NCBI GenBank assembly: GCA_031280965.1
Contig: JAITFZ010000033.1
Span: 1 to 64,000, forward strand
DNA length: 64,000 nt
Direction: 5' to 3'
Source: Oscillospiraceae bacterium
Lineage (GTDB): Bacteria > Bacillota > Clostridia > Oscillospirales > Ruminococcaceae
Every line of letters begins with the position of its first letter. Positions within the stretch are counted from its first letter, which is position 1. A program made the position numbers and the translations under genes. This document shows positions 8,726 through 18,105 of this stretch, in pieces. The notes under the pieces are model-generated. The model was not told the DNA's origin. It searched no databases and saw only the letters and a list, made by a program, of their open reading frames with translations.

Positions 8726-9394
8726 TCAGACCTCGAATTTATACCCCATACCGCGAAGTGTTACGATGAATTTTCTGTATTCGCCGATATTATTTCGCAG
8801 CATTTTTATATGAGTGTCAATCGTTCTGTCGTCACCGAAAAAATCGTAGCCCCAAACCGACTCAAGCAGTTTGTTTCGAGAAAGGGCGATGTTTTTATTA
8901 CGCACTAAGTAAAACAGCAGGTCGTACTCTTTAGGGGTAAGGCTGATTTTCTCGCCGTCAACTTTAACGTCACGCGCAGTAAAGTTAATATCCAAACCCT
9001 CAAAAACAGCAATATCGTTTTGTATCACCTGCGTCTGATTGCGTTTTATAATCGCGTTTACACGGGCTAAGATTTCCTTTGGCGAGAACGGTTTTACCAC
9101 GTAATCATCAGCCCCTATTTCAAACCCGAAGAGTTTGTCGTATTCCTCGCCGCGCGCCGAAAGCATAAGCACGGGAGTGACGCTGAATTTACGGATTTCT
9201 TTGCAGGCAGAAAATCCGTCAAGCCGCGGCATCATGATATCCATTATTATGATGTCGAAACTGCCGTTCTTTGCAAGCTCCACCGCCTGCATACCGTCAA
9301 CGGCTTCTTCCACATAATGTCCCTCGAACTCGGCGTATTCGCGCAGTACCTCGCGTATTTTCTGCTCGTCGTCGGCGATTAGTATTTTGTACAT
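8726..9394 (-). CDS. OmpR/PhoB-family response regulator
   Basis: KILIADDEQKIRE, IIIMDIMMPRLDG, VKPFSPKEIL, winged-helix C-terminus. Confidence 0.95.
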   Translation of the reverse strand: MYKILIADDEQKIREVLREYAEFEGHYVEEAVDGMQAVELAKNGSFDIIIMDIMMPRLDGFSACKEIRKFSVTPVLMLSARGEEYDKLFGFEIGADDYVVKPFSPKEILARVNAIIKRNQTQVIQNDIAVFEGLDINFTARDVKVDGEKISLTPKEYDLLFYLVRNKNIALSRNKLLESVWGYDFFGDDRTIDTHIKMLRNNIGEYRKFIVTLRGMGYKFEV

Positions 9395-9591
9395 TAGAAG
9401 TCCTCCTTATATTTCTGTGAATCAGTCATTTGCGAAACCCATAAAAGCGTTTAACAACGCGGCTTTATGAGATTCAAAATAAATGTGTGCAAATGTTATT
9501 ATACGCGATATTTTTCAAGCAAGTCACTTTTACCGCTCATGCACCCCTCCGAAAATTAAAAATCGTGCGAGCCGCTTCGCGGCATAGATTA

Positions 9592-9611
9592 GTTTCGCCT
9601 GCGGGCGAAAC
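9592..9611. other. Perfect 8-bp stem / 4-nt loop hairpin 3 bp after the stop codon of the 9615-10322 gene
   Basis: GTTTCGCC-TGCG-GGCGAAAC; no immediately adjacent T-run. Confidence 0.7.
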
Positions 9612-9614
9612 GGA

Positions 9615-10322
9615 TTACAGATTCAGCCACAAAGCGGGGCGAACCCCACCGTGGTTGTAGTAGACGTTGCCACCACCCACGCGGACACCCCCGCCCTCGC
9701 CGCCTTCGTAGACATTACCGACTCCGTAGACAATGGCGGCATAGTTACAAGAGTCACCGGGCGACCGAAGCCACCACCAGCTCGCTTCGCCATTAGCGTT
9801 TAAAGCAATTCTCGAAGCATTGTCTGTGAAGTAATTGTTTGCTTCGTCAATGCTGAGCAAGAAAATATTATCGGTTGTGTTGTTTCCGCCTGCCGTGCCG
9901 CGTGTCGGGTTGTTGCTGTTGATTATCGTTGTTTCTATAATCCGTCCTTGTTCTGATGACGAAAAACTATTGTAAAACTCACCATTAAGATAGGCTCGCA
10001 GACTGCTGTGTTCCCATGTTATATCGCCGCCGTCTGCATGATAGGGTCTGCGGTCTATTACATCTTCGGTAATAATTAATGCCATGCCGTCCTGTATTTC
10101 AAGCACTCGCCATTCAAGTGCGCCGAATTGTATAACATCACCAACGCTCACAGAGTCGATGGGATTGTTTTCACTGCCTGTATTATTGTCGCTTGCATTG
10201 TCGAGTGTGTCTTGCAGTCTGTCGGCTTCCGCTTGTGAAATGCCTCCGCCTCCTCCATTACCGCAAGCTGTGAAGCTCAATACGAGTGCCAGTGTCAGAA
10301 TGATTGCCATTAACTTTTTCAT
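9615..10322 (-). CDS. Lipoprotein with C-terminal DUF6273-like (possible C-type-lectin/FGE-like) domain
   Basis: Lipobox LSFTACG; IQFGALEWRVLEIQDGMALIITEDVI...WWWLRSPGDSCNYAAIVYGVGNVYEGGEGGGVRVGGGNVYYNHGGVRPALWLNL. Confidence 0.8.
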   Translation of the reverse strand: MKKLMAIILTLALVLSFTACGNGGGGGISQAEADRLQDTLDNASDNNTGSENNPIDSVSVGDVIQFGALEWRVLEIQDGMALIITEDVIDRRPYHADGGDITWEHSSLRAYLNGEFYNSFSSSEQGRIIETTIINSNNPTRGTAGGNNTTDNIFLLSIDEANNYFTDNASRIALNANGEASWWWLRSPGDSCNYAAIVYGVGNVYEGGEGGGVRVGGGNVYYNHGGVRPALWLNL

Positions 10323-10492
10323 TGTGTTTCTTTCCTTTCTTAATTTGTGTCGTTAAACTTTGAAAAAATGCTGTTTTTGTAATATTGGAGCATAAAAAGT
10401 ATTCCCTGCGGTTCTGTTGCTCCGAAACTCCGCTAATGCTTACTGTAGGGGGCGCCGCACACTACAACATATTATATAAACACTGCACATAA

Positions 10493-11389
10493 TCATTTTT
10501 TCGCCGGATTCACATGCACCATGCAGTGCTTAACGTTCGGGAAGCCGGCTTCAACCGCATCATGCACACGCTCGGCAATAATATGCGCTTCATGTAGGGT
10601 TAAATCGCCGTCTGCCGCAATTTCTATATCCACGAAAATCTTCGAGCCGAATATACGGGTTTTAAGCACATCTATTCCCATTACGCCCTTCTGCTCCGAA
10701 ACAACTCTCTCAAGCCGTTCAAGCGTCTCGGGGTCGCAGGCTTTGTCAACCATTTGATTGACCGCATCTTTGAATATAGTAACCGCTGTTTTCACAATAA
10801 AAACGCAGATAATTAATCCCGCAACCGAGTCAAGCACCGGGAACCCCATTCTCGCGCCGAGTATTCCGAAAAACGCGCCGACCGTCGCCATTGCGTCCGA
10901 GCGGGAATGCCACGCATCTGCCATTAAAGCGCCGGAACCCGTTTTCTTGGCGGCGGCACGGGTATACCAAAACATCCATTCTTTCGCGGCTATGGTCACG
11001 AGCGCGACTGCAAGCGCGGCAATCTCCAACGATATAGGTTCGTATGTGCTGTAAATAATATCCATAATCGCACTGTAGCCGATTCCGAGCCCGACTACAG
11101 CTAAAATTACAGCCATAATCATCGATGCCACACATTCAAAGCGCTCGTGACCGTATTGGTGCGAACTGTCGCGCTTTTTCCCGCCGACATTCACGCCGAT
11201 AATTACAATAATCGTAGTTGCGCCGTCCGATAATGTGTGGATTGCGCTCGAAACAAGCGCCGCCGAGCCCGCTAATATTCCTATTATGATTTGGAATATT
11301 GTTAAAATAAAATTAATAACCATGGTTCTGATTGAAACTTTATTGGCTATTTTTATGTTTTCTCTTGTGTCGTTCATAGTGTTTGTCAT
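10493..11389 (-). CDS. Cation diffusion facilitator (CDF) transporter
   Basis: NIKIANKVSIRTMVINFILTIFQIIIGILAGSAALVSSAIHTLSDGATT, HEAHIIAERVHDAVE C-terminal domain. Confidence 0.92.
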   Translation of the reverse strand: MTNTMNDTRENIKIANKVSIRTMVINFILTIFQIIIGILAGSAALVSSAIHTLSDGATTIIVIIGVNVGGKKRDSSHQYGHERFECVASMIMAVILAVVGLGIGYSAIMDIIYSTYEPISLEIAALAVALVTIAAKEWMFWYTRAAAKKTGSGALMADAWHSRSDAMATVGAFFGILGARMGFPVLDSVAGLIICVFIVKTAVTIFKDAVNQMVDKACDPETLERLERVVSEQKGVMGIDVLKTRIFGSKIFVDIEIAADGDLTLHEAHIIAERVHDAVEAGFPNVKHCMVHVNPAKK

Positions 11390-11440
11390 AATATAACAGT
11401 TCTCCTAAAAATAATGGTCGGGCGGATTACCCATCCGCCC

Positions 11441-12283
11441 CTACTCGCGTCCTCTTTCAACGCGCTCTTTGCGTTCTCTGCCGTCTTTTAGTAAAGCTTT
11501 GAGTTTTTCAGTATCGCCGTTTTCAAGGGCTTTTTTATATTCTGCAAGGCTCCCGGTGAGAAAATCAAGTTCTTTGAGTAAATTCCCGCGATTTTCCAAG
11601 AACAGCTCCGTCCACATTTCTTCATTAAGCCGCGCAACCCTTGTCAAATCCTTGTAACTGCCTGCCGAAAAGCCCTTATGTTCGGAAGCTGTGGGGCTTT
11701 TTACATATGCGTTTGAAACAATATGCGCGAGTTGTGAGGTGTAGGCTATTCTGCGGTCATGCTCATCGGGCGTGGTGAATACCACACTTCCGAAACCTAT
11801 TCCGATAAAAAACTTTTTGGCTTTTTCGAGGGTTTTTATGCTTTCTTCAGCATCGGGGACGAGCAACATGGGCGCGCCTTTGAAGAGCGAACCGCGTGAA
11901 TTGCGGAAACCTGTAAGCTGTGTTCCCGCCATGGGATGTCCGCCGATAAAAAAGAAGCCGTTCTTCTTTGCAAGCGGTTGAATTTCCTCGCAAATTCTTT
12001 CCTTTGTTCCTGCCGCGTCAACAACAATCGCGCCTTTTTTAAAGAATTCAGCGTTATCTTTTATATAGGTTATCGTTGCTTTAGGGTAAAGTGCGATTAT
12101 AACAATATCGCACTCAATAAGGTCAACGGGCAACAGAAGCCCGTCACTTGCGCCTTCTAATTTTGCCTGTAGATTAATGCTTGTGTTTTTATCGAAAACC
12201 AAGACTTTGCAGTCTGTGTTTTCTTTTATGGCTTTGGCGAATGAACCGCCGATTAAACCTAAGCCTATGATTCCTACTGTCAT
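11441..12283 (-). CDS. tyrA: Prephenate dehydrogenase
   Basis: VGIIGLGLIGGSFAKAIK Rossmann motif, GGHPMAGTQLTGF; overlaps aroF. Confidence 0.88.
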   Translation of the reverse strand: MTVGIIGLGLIGGSFAKAIKENTDCKVLVFDKNTSINLQAKLEGASDGLLLPVDLIECDIVIIALYPKATITYIKDNAEFFKKGAIVVDAAGTKERICEEIQPLAKKNGFFFIGGHPMAGTQLTGFRNSRGSLFKGAPMLLVPDAEESIKTLEKAKKFFIGIGFGSVVFTTPDEHDRRIAYTSQLAHIVSNAYVKSPTASEHKGFSAGSYKDLTRVARLNEEMWTELFLENRGNLLKELDFLTGSLAEYKKALENGDTEKLKALLKDGRERKERVERGRE

Positions 12284-13281
12284 AAAATCGCCTCACGTAC
12301 TTTCTTCACGCTTTTCACCAAATCCGCGAACTGTTCCGGCTTCAGCGACTGCGGCCCGTCGCAGAGTGCGCGTTCGGGGTTGTTGTGAACTTCTACGATG
12401 ATTCCGTCCGCTCCCGCCGCCGCCGCCGCAAGCGTCAGCGGCCTTACGTACCGCGCAATTCCGCAGGCATGGCTCGGGTCGATAATCACCGGTAAATGCG
12501 AAAGCTCTTTCAAAACCGGCACAGCCGCAATGTCAAGGGTGTTTCTCGTTGCAGTCTCGAAGGTTCTGATTCCGCGCTCACAAAGGATAATTCGCTCGTT
12601 TCCGCCTGCCATAATATATTCTGCGCTCATTAACAACTCTCTGACCGTGCTGGAAAGCCCGCGTTTAAGCAAAACCGGCTTATCGGTCTTACCGAGCGCT
12701 TTTAAAAGTTCCATGTTTTGCATATTCCGCGCACCGACCTGAATTACGTCAACTTCCCCAAACAGTTCAAGATGCGATAAATCCATAATTTCAGTGACTA
12801 TTGGCAAGCCCGTCAACTTCTTGGCTTTAAGTAAAAGTTCAATCCCTTCACCTCTCATACCTTGAAAATCGTAAGGTGATGTGCGCGGCTTGAACGCGCC
12901 GCCGCGAAGCATCTGCGCCCCCGCTTTTTTAACGCTTCCGGCAATATCGCAGATTTGCTCCTCGCTTTCAACCGAGCAGGGTCCGGCGATGATTAAAAAA
13001 TTCCCGTCTCCGATTTTCTCGCTTCCTATATCAAAAACGCTGTCGTCATCGTGAAATTTCCTGTTAGCTTTTTTGAACTGCTCTGTAATCCGCGTTACCT
13101 TTTCGACTATTGAAAGCCCTTCAATCAGCTCGGTGTCTATACCGGCGGTGTCGCCGATTAAGCCGAGTACTGTCTGGAATTTCCCTTCGCTGAGGTGAAC
13201 GTCTAAGCCGAGACTTTTAATCCACTCGATTAAATCCCCGCGCTGTTCGATTGTTGCGTCTTTTTTTAGTACAACTATCAT
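12280..13281 (-). CDS. aroF: 3-deoxy-7-phosphoheptulonate synthase (DAHP synthase, AroH/KDPGal type)
   Basis: IIAGPCSVESEEQ, GGAFKPRTSPYDFQGMRGEGIELL, IIDPSHACGI. Confidence 0.92.
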   Translation of the reverse strand: MIVVLKKDATIEQRGDLIEWIKSLGLDVHLSEGKFQTVLGLIGDTAGIDTELIEGLSIVEKVTRITEQFKKANRKFHDDDSVFDIGSEKIGDGNFLIIAGPCSVESEEQICDIAGSVKKAGAQMLRGGAFKPRTSPYDFQGMRGEGIELLLKAKKLTGLPIVTEIMDLSHLELFGEVDVIQVGARNMQNMELLKALGKTDKPVLLKRGLSSTVRELLMSAEYIMAGGNERIILCERGIRTFETATRNTLDIAAVPVLKELSHLPVIIDPSHACGIARYVRPLTLAAAAAGADGIIVEVHNNPERALCDGPQSLKPEQFADLVKSVKKVREAIL

Positions 13282-13361
13282 AGTTAATTTTTTTCCTTTA
13301 AAATGTTAATACTCTTATTCTATATTATTAAGAGCCTTTTGTCAATAGGGAAACGCAACTG

Positions 13362-13390
13362 TTGACTTATTTAACTTTTAATGTTATAAT
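13362..13390 (+). promoter_or_regulatory. SigmaA-like promoter of dockerin gene
   Basis: TTGACT, 17-nt spacer, TATAAT. Confidence 0.7.
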
Positions 13391-13443
13391 GTATGTATGA
13401 AACAGCTGTGTAACTGCAAAATAGCTTGCGGGAGGAATAAACG

Positions 13444-13881
13444 ATGCGAAAAAATCTCTTTTCAGCTATTATCACAATAGCGGTAATTTTAATCTTGATT
13501 TTCGTTATGACGGCGACGGCAGATGAAACCCACCCTCTTTGTGTCGATGAGTGGGGCGAATGGAGCGAATGGGAACTTGATGACGACTTTTATGAGTTCA
13601 GGGAAAGAACATGCGATATATGCGACAGACCCGACACGGATTACCGTCTTTGGGACGGAGCGCTAATCTTAAAAGGCGATGTTAATGGTGACGGGGTAAT
13701 TGACAGCTTAGACGCGCTCGAAATATTGAAGTATGAGGTCGGGCTTCCGAGTGTGCTTTTGACTATCGGTTGGGAACTCAATATGGCAAGAGCCGATGTT
13801 AACGGCGACGGGGTAATTGATAGCTTGGACGCACTTGAAATCCTGAAATACGAAGTCGGACTTCCAAGCGTACTTGATTGA
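13444..13881 (+). CDS. Small secreted protein with duplicated dockerin type I repeat
   Basis: Signal peptide; two near-identical DVNGDGVIDSLDALEILKYEVGLPSVL repeats. Confidence 0.85.
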   Translation: MRKNLFSAIITIAVILILIFVMTATADETHPLCVDEWGEWSEWELDDDFYEFRERTCDICDRPDTDYRLWDGALILKGDVNGDGVIDSLDALEILKYEVGLPSVLLTIGWELNMARADVNGDGVIDSLDALEILKYEVGLPSVLD

Positions 13882-13895
13882 ATTTGTTTGCAGAA

Positions 13896-13928
13896 GAACC
13901 TCGTCGCCTGACGAGGTTCCATTTTTTG
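13896..13928 (+). terminator. Intrinsic terminator
   Basis: GAACCTCGTC gcct GACGAGGTTC + CATTTTTTG. Confidence 0.85.
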
Positions 13929-13956
13929 CCGCTTGTATTACTTTGATTTTATTCTC

Positions 13957-14589
13957 TCACAGAGCTTCCGTCAAGCACCGCACTTCTTTAGCTATGTCTT
14001 CAGGCGTTAAAATTTTGCCGCCTTTATTGAAAGTGCAGGCATCGAGCATTTCTTCTTCGGAAAACCCTGCGTTCATCGGACTTTCAACCGCACCGGGTGC
14101 AATATAATGCACCCTTATCCCCGACGGTTCAACTTCTTTCGCCAAAGCCTTGGAAAAACCTATCAATCCTGCTTTCGCCGCGCTGTAATGAACCTCGCAC
14201 GATGCGCCGATTTCTCCCCAAATTGAAGAAATGTTGATTACCACGCCGCTTTTCCGCCTAATCATCGCTGGCAAAACAGCCTGCGTAACGTTAAACGCAC
14301 CCGTTAAATTTACAGCGAGCATCCGCTGCCAGTCTTCGGGCTTTAAATCCGTGAACAGCTTTACCTGCGAAATACCCGCATTATTGATGAGTAAATCAAA
14401 GTGCGGGTATTCATCTGCTATTTTTAAAACAGCTTCTCTGTCGGTGATGTCGCATTTTATGCCTGTTGCGCCGCTCTGCGCTTCATTATTTTTAAAGCGG
14501 GTGAATATTACTTCGTAGTCCGAACTAAACTCCTTCACCAATGCTTTTCCGATTGCGCCCGAGCCGCCTGTTATTAATGCTCTTTTCAT
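13957..14589 (-). CDS. SDR-family oxidoreductase (3-oxoacyl-ACP reductase-like)
   Basis: ALITGGSGAIGKALVKEF, NNAGIS, YSAAKAGLIGFSKALAKE. Confidence 0.85.
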   Translation of the reverse strand: MKRALITGGSGAIGKALVKEFSSDYEVIFTRFKNNEAQSGATGIKCDITDREAVLKIADEYPHFDLLINNAGISQVKLFTDLKPEDWQRMLAVNLTGAFNVTQAVLPAMIRRKSGVVINISSIWGEIGASCEVHYSAAKAGLIGFSKALAKEVEPSGIRVHYIAPGAVESPMNAGFSEEEMLDACTFNKGGKILTPEDIAKEVRCLTEAL

Positions 14590-14590
14590 G

Positions 14591-16948
14591 CTACTTTGTG
14601 TGTGCGGGAGCTTGAATTACCACTTGAATCTGCGTCACGTAAAGCCGTTCGCCGTCAGAGGTAAGATTAATGCCGCCAATTTCGGCTTCACCATTTTCGA
14701 TGATTAAAACCGCGATTTCATCTTCAAGCTCTTTGCGAATTACACGGCGGATGTCACGACCGCCAAACTTGCCGCCGTAAGCTTTTTTTGCGATATAATC
14801 GTAAACCGAAATATCTACATTAAGCTCAATATTTTTCTCGCGTAGCGGTTCGCGCATTTCCTCAATCATAAGTGTGGCGATTTGCTTATAACTTTCCTCG
14901 TCAAGCGGCTTAAAGACGACAACTTCGTCAACCCTGCTCATGAATTCGGGGCGCAGGAAATCTTTAAGCGCTTTCAACGCTTTATCTCTTGAAATATCAC
15001 CGCCCGTTTTCGCGAAACCCACGCCTGTTGACTGGTCGGTCGAGCCGGCGTTGGAGGTCATTGCAACAACCGTATTCTCGAAATTAATCGCACGTCCGTG
15101 CGCGTCGTTAACCTTGCCTTCATCAAGAATTTGCAGGAGTATATTCAAGACATCGGGGTGCGCTTTCTCGATTTCGTCAAAAAGGATTACCGAATAGGGC
15201 TTTCTGCGGACTTTTTCTGTAAGTTGCCCTGCTTCATCATATCCGATATATCCCGGCGGCGAACCGATAATTCGCGATACGCTGTGCTTTTCCATGAACT
15301 CGGACATGTCGAGCCTGATTAACGGCTCTACCGAATTGAAAAGCTCGCCCGCCAATACTTTTACAAGCTCGGTTTTCCCTACACCTGTAGGCCCTACGAA
15401 TATAAACGAAGCCGGTCTGCGTCGGCTACTGAGTTGAACACGTGAACGGCGGATTGCCGCCGCTACAAGCCCGCACGCCTCGTCTTGTCCGATTACCTTG
15501 GCTTTTAATGAATTTTCGAGTTTGCCGATTTTTGTGAACTCGGTTTCCATGATTTTTGTAGCGGGTATGCCCGTCCACAACTCAATCACGCGTGAAATAT
15601 CCTCATCGGTTACGTTGATATTTTTTACAAGCGGCTCTAATTCCTCAATCCGCACGTTGTTCCGGGCGTGGCGGGTTTTTATTTCGGCGATACGCTCATA
15701 GTTGATTTCATCCCCCGCGTTTAAAACTTCGTTTTCTTCTTTTTCAAGTTTTTCGTTTTCCGCGCTTAGTTTCTCATATTCGGCAAGGTCAGCGCTTTTT
15801 ATGCTTGCGCACGCCGCCGCTTCATCAAGTAAATCTATCGCTTTATCGGGCAAAAATCTATCGCTTATATATCTTTCCGATAAGACAGCGCAGGAAGCTA
15901 AAATTTCCTCGGAAATATGGATTTTGTGATGTTCTTCGTAGTATTTTTTTATCCCGCGCAACAGTTCTGTGGTTTCCTCAATTGTAGGCTCGTTTATGGT
16001 TACAGGCTGAAAGCGGCGCTCAAGTGCGCTGTCTTTTTCGATATGCTTGCGATACTCGCCGAAAGTCGTCGCGCCGATTACCTGCATATCCCCGCGTGAA
16101 AGCGCAGGTTTGAACATATTCGCGGCGTTCATTGTACCCTCGCTGTCGCCGGTACCGACAAGGTTATGAACTTCATCTATGAAGAGCAGAATATTTCCTG
16201 CGTTCTTGATTTCCTCTATCAGCGATTTCACGCGGCTCTCGAACTGCCCCCTGAACTGCGTTCCTGCAACAAGCGAGGTTAAATCAAGCATATACAGCTC
16301 TTTACCTCTTAATCTGAACGGCACTTCGTCTTTAACCAACCTCTGTGCTATTGCTTCGGCAATCGCGGTTTTACCAACGCCCGGCTCGCCAATCAGACAG
16401 GGATTATTTTTGGTTCTGCGGGACAAAATCTGGGTTACGCGGTCGATTTCCTTCTCTCGCCCGATTACTTTGTCAAGTTCGCCGTTTTTCGCTCTTACAG
16501 TTAAATTAGTGCAGAAAGTATCAAGGAATTTGTGCTTCTTTTCGGATTTTTCCTTTTTTGCCTTGAGGCGCTCTCTTTTAGGAGGGGCGTCGCTTTCATT
16601 CTGCAACTTAGGATTAGGTTTTTTCTCGCTCTTAAAGTCGCTGTTAAAGAGATTTTGTAAGAACTGCGGCATGGTTCCCGCGCCGCCGACCTTAAAGCCG
16701 CCTATATCGTCCTCGTCGTCATCGAAGTCGTCTATTTCATCTAATTCATCATCACCGAATATAGCCTTGTAGCTCTCCTCGAATTCTTCTTCGGAAATCC
16801 CCATCTGCTTTATATATTCGCTGACCTGCGGGACGCCGAGTTCTTTCGCGCATACAAGACACAACCCCTCATTGCGCTTTTCGTTGCCCTGCATTGTTGT
16901 TATGAAAACAACTGCCATGCGCTTTCTGCATTTTGTGCATACCATCAT
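14591..16948 (-). CDS. Clp-family AAA+ ATPase (ClpE/ClpC-like) with N-terminal zinc finger
   Basis: CTKC...CLVC N-terminus; two AAA modules (GEPGVGKTAIAEAIA, GPTGVGKTELVKVLAGELF), ClpB/ClpC-type C-terminus. Confidence 0.92.
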   Translation of the reverse strand: MMVCTKCRKRMAVVFITTMQGNEKRNEGLCLVCAKELGVPQVSEYIKQMGISEEEFEESYKAIFGDDELDEIDDFDDDEDDIGGFKVGGAGTMPQFLQNLFNSDFKSEKKPNPKLQNESDAPPKRERLKAKKEKSEKKHKFLDTFCTNLTVRAKNGELDKVIGREKEIDRVTQILSRRTKNNPCLIGEPGVGKTAIAEAIAQRLVKDEVPFRLRGKELYMLDLTSLVAGTQFRGQFESRVKSLIEEIKNAGNILLFIDEVHNLVGTGDSEGTMNAANMFKPALSRGDMQVIGATTFGEYRKHIEKDSALERRFQPVTINEPTIEETTELLRGIKKYYEEHHKIHISEEILASCAVLSERYISDRFLPDKAIDLLDEAAACASIKSADLAEYEKLSAENEKLEKEENEVLNAGDEINYERIAEIKTRHARNNVRIEELEPLVKNINVTDEDISRVIELWTGIPATKIMETEFTKIGKLENSLKAKVIGQDEACGLVAAAIRRSRVQLSSRRRPASFIFVGPTGVGKTELVKVLAGELFNSVEPLIRLDMSEFMEKHSVSRIIGSPPGYIGYDEAGQLTEKVRRKPYSVILFDEIEKAHPDVLNILLQILDEGKVNDAHGRAINFENTVVAMTSNAGSTDQSTGVGFAKTGGDISRDKALKALKDFLRPEFMSRVDEVVVFKPLDEESYKQIATLMIEEMREPLREKNIELNVDISVYDYIAKKAYGGKFGGRDIRRVIRKELEDEIAVLIIENGEAEIGGINLTSDGERLYVTQIQVVIQAPAHTK

Positions 16949-17030
16949 GTAATTATCCCTCTCTTTGTTTTACGGCTGATTCGTTTTGCGAGTGAGCAGA
17001 CCGATTGCGTAACAAACGCCCGTCCTCACA

Positions 17031-18086
17031 CTACGATGCGCCGAACTTAATTAAGTCAAAATTATATATGTGCCTGAAAATAACGCTCTCTTCTATTGTC
17101 ATTGTGTTTAGGAATATAATATCGTTCCCGGTTATGGTAATCAATATGTTTAAGCTTATGCAAACAAGCAGTATAATCACCGCGGATTTAAGCAAGCCGG
17201 TTACTCCGCCGAGTATTGAATTAAACGTTCCGACAAGCGGAATACGGTTAACAACCGCCAGCTTTTTTGCAGTAAACGACAGCACCAAACATATTATAAC
17301 AAATAAAATGAAAAAAATCAAGGTGCGAAGCGGAATCATAATTACGGGTGCGATTAAATTATCAAGTAATGCGGCTGTTATGCCGCCGCTGCCCGATTCA
17401 ATAATCGTGACTATGACCTGCGTTACCGCCTCGCTTACTCCGCCACTGAAGTTCCCGGATACCTGCGGAATAAAATTCCCGACGGCGGCGGCGGCATCCG
17501 CGACCGCATCATATTCTGCACCGTTTTGCATAGTATTCGCAAGCACTTTCGCAAGCACCAAAGCTTCAAGCTCGCTATTTGCGAGTTCTGCCGAAGTGAT
17601 AATAGCGCGCCCCGCGTCAACCCCCGAAAGGTCTTCCGACGTCAAACCCCAAAATGCCAAATTGAGTTCGTCAATACCGGTTCCGCTCAGGTCAACGTTG
17701 CCGAGGTCAATATCAATGTTCCCTACCGTATCGGGTGTTAAGTCGATTTCGGAAAGCGGGAAGCTTCTGATTACCTCGCCTGAGTTATCGGTTTCATTGA
17801 GTATGATTTTCGATAAATCAAGCGATGACAGCATAACTAAAGGTTCGGTGTCAATCATGTTTTCAAGGCTTTTGTTTATGTGGTTCAGAGCGTTTTGCCT
17901 TATGATGCCGTTATAGATTGCCGAAGCCAGTACGCCGCTCAGGAATAATCCCGCTAAAAACGCGGCGATTACCGCGACAAGGCTTACAACCGTTGATACA
18001 AAACCCCGCTTGAAGCACCTGAATGTAACCCCTAAGATAATTGCTATAACAAGAAGGTCGTAAAACCATGAAAATTGTGTTCCCAT
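17031..18086 (-). CDS. CvpA-family membrane protein
   Basis: FYDLLVIAIILGVTFRCFKRGFVSTVVSLVAVIAAFLAGLFLSG; C-terminal TM segments. Confidence 0.75.
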   Translation of the reverse strand: MGTQFSWFYDLLVIAIILGVTFRCFKRGFVSTVVSLVAVIAAFLAGLFLSGVLASAIYNGIIRQNALNHINKSLENMIDTEPLVMLSSLDLSKIILNETDNSGEVIRSFPLSEIDLTPDTVGNIDIDLGNVDLSGTGIDELNLAFWGLTSEDLSGVDAGRAIITSAELANSELEALVLAKVLANTMQNGAEYDAVADAAAAVGNFIPQVSGNFSGGVSEAVTQVIVTIIESGSGGITAALLDNLIAPVIMIPLRTLIFFILFVIICLVLSFTAKKLAVVNRIPLVGTFNSILGGVTGLLKSAVIILLVCISLNILITITGNDIIFLNTMTIEESVIFRHIYNFDLIKFGAS

Positions 18087-18105
18087 ATGTACCTCATTTT
18101 TTATT

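Noticed and set aside
9571-9583. GCCGC-TTC-GCGGC hairpin downstream of the DUF6273-like gene
   Set aside because: Only 5 bp with a 3-nt loop; probably part of a weak terminator, so not treated as a second DGR feature.
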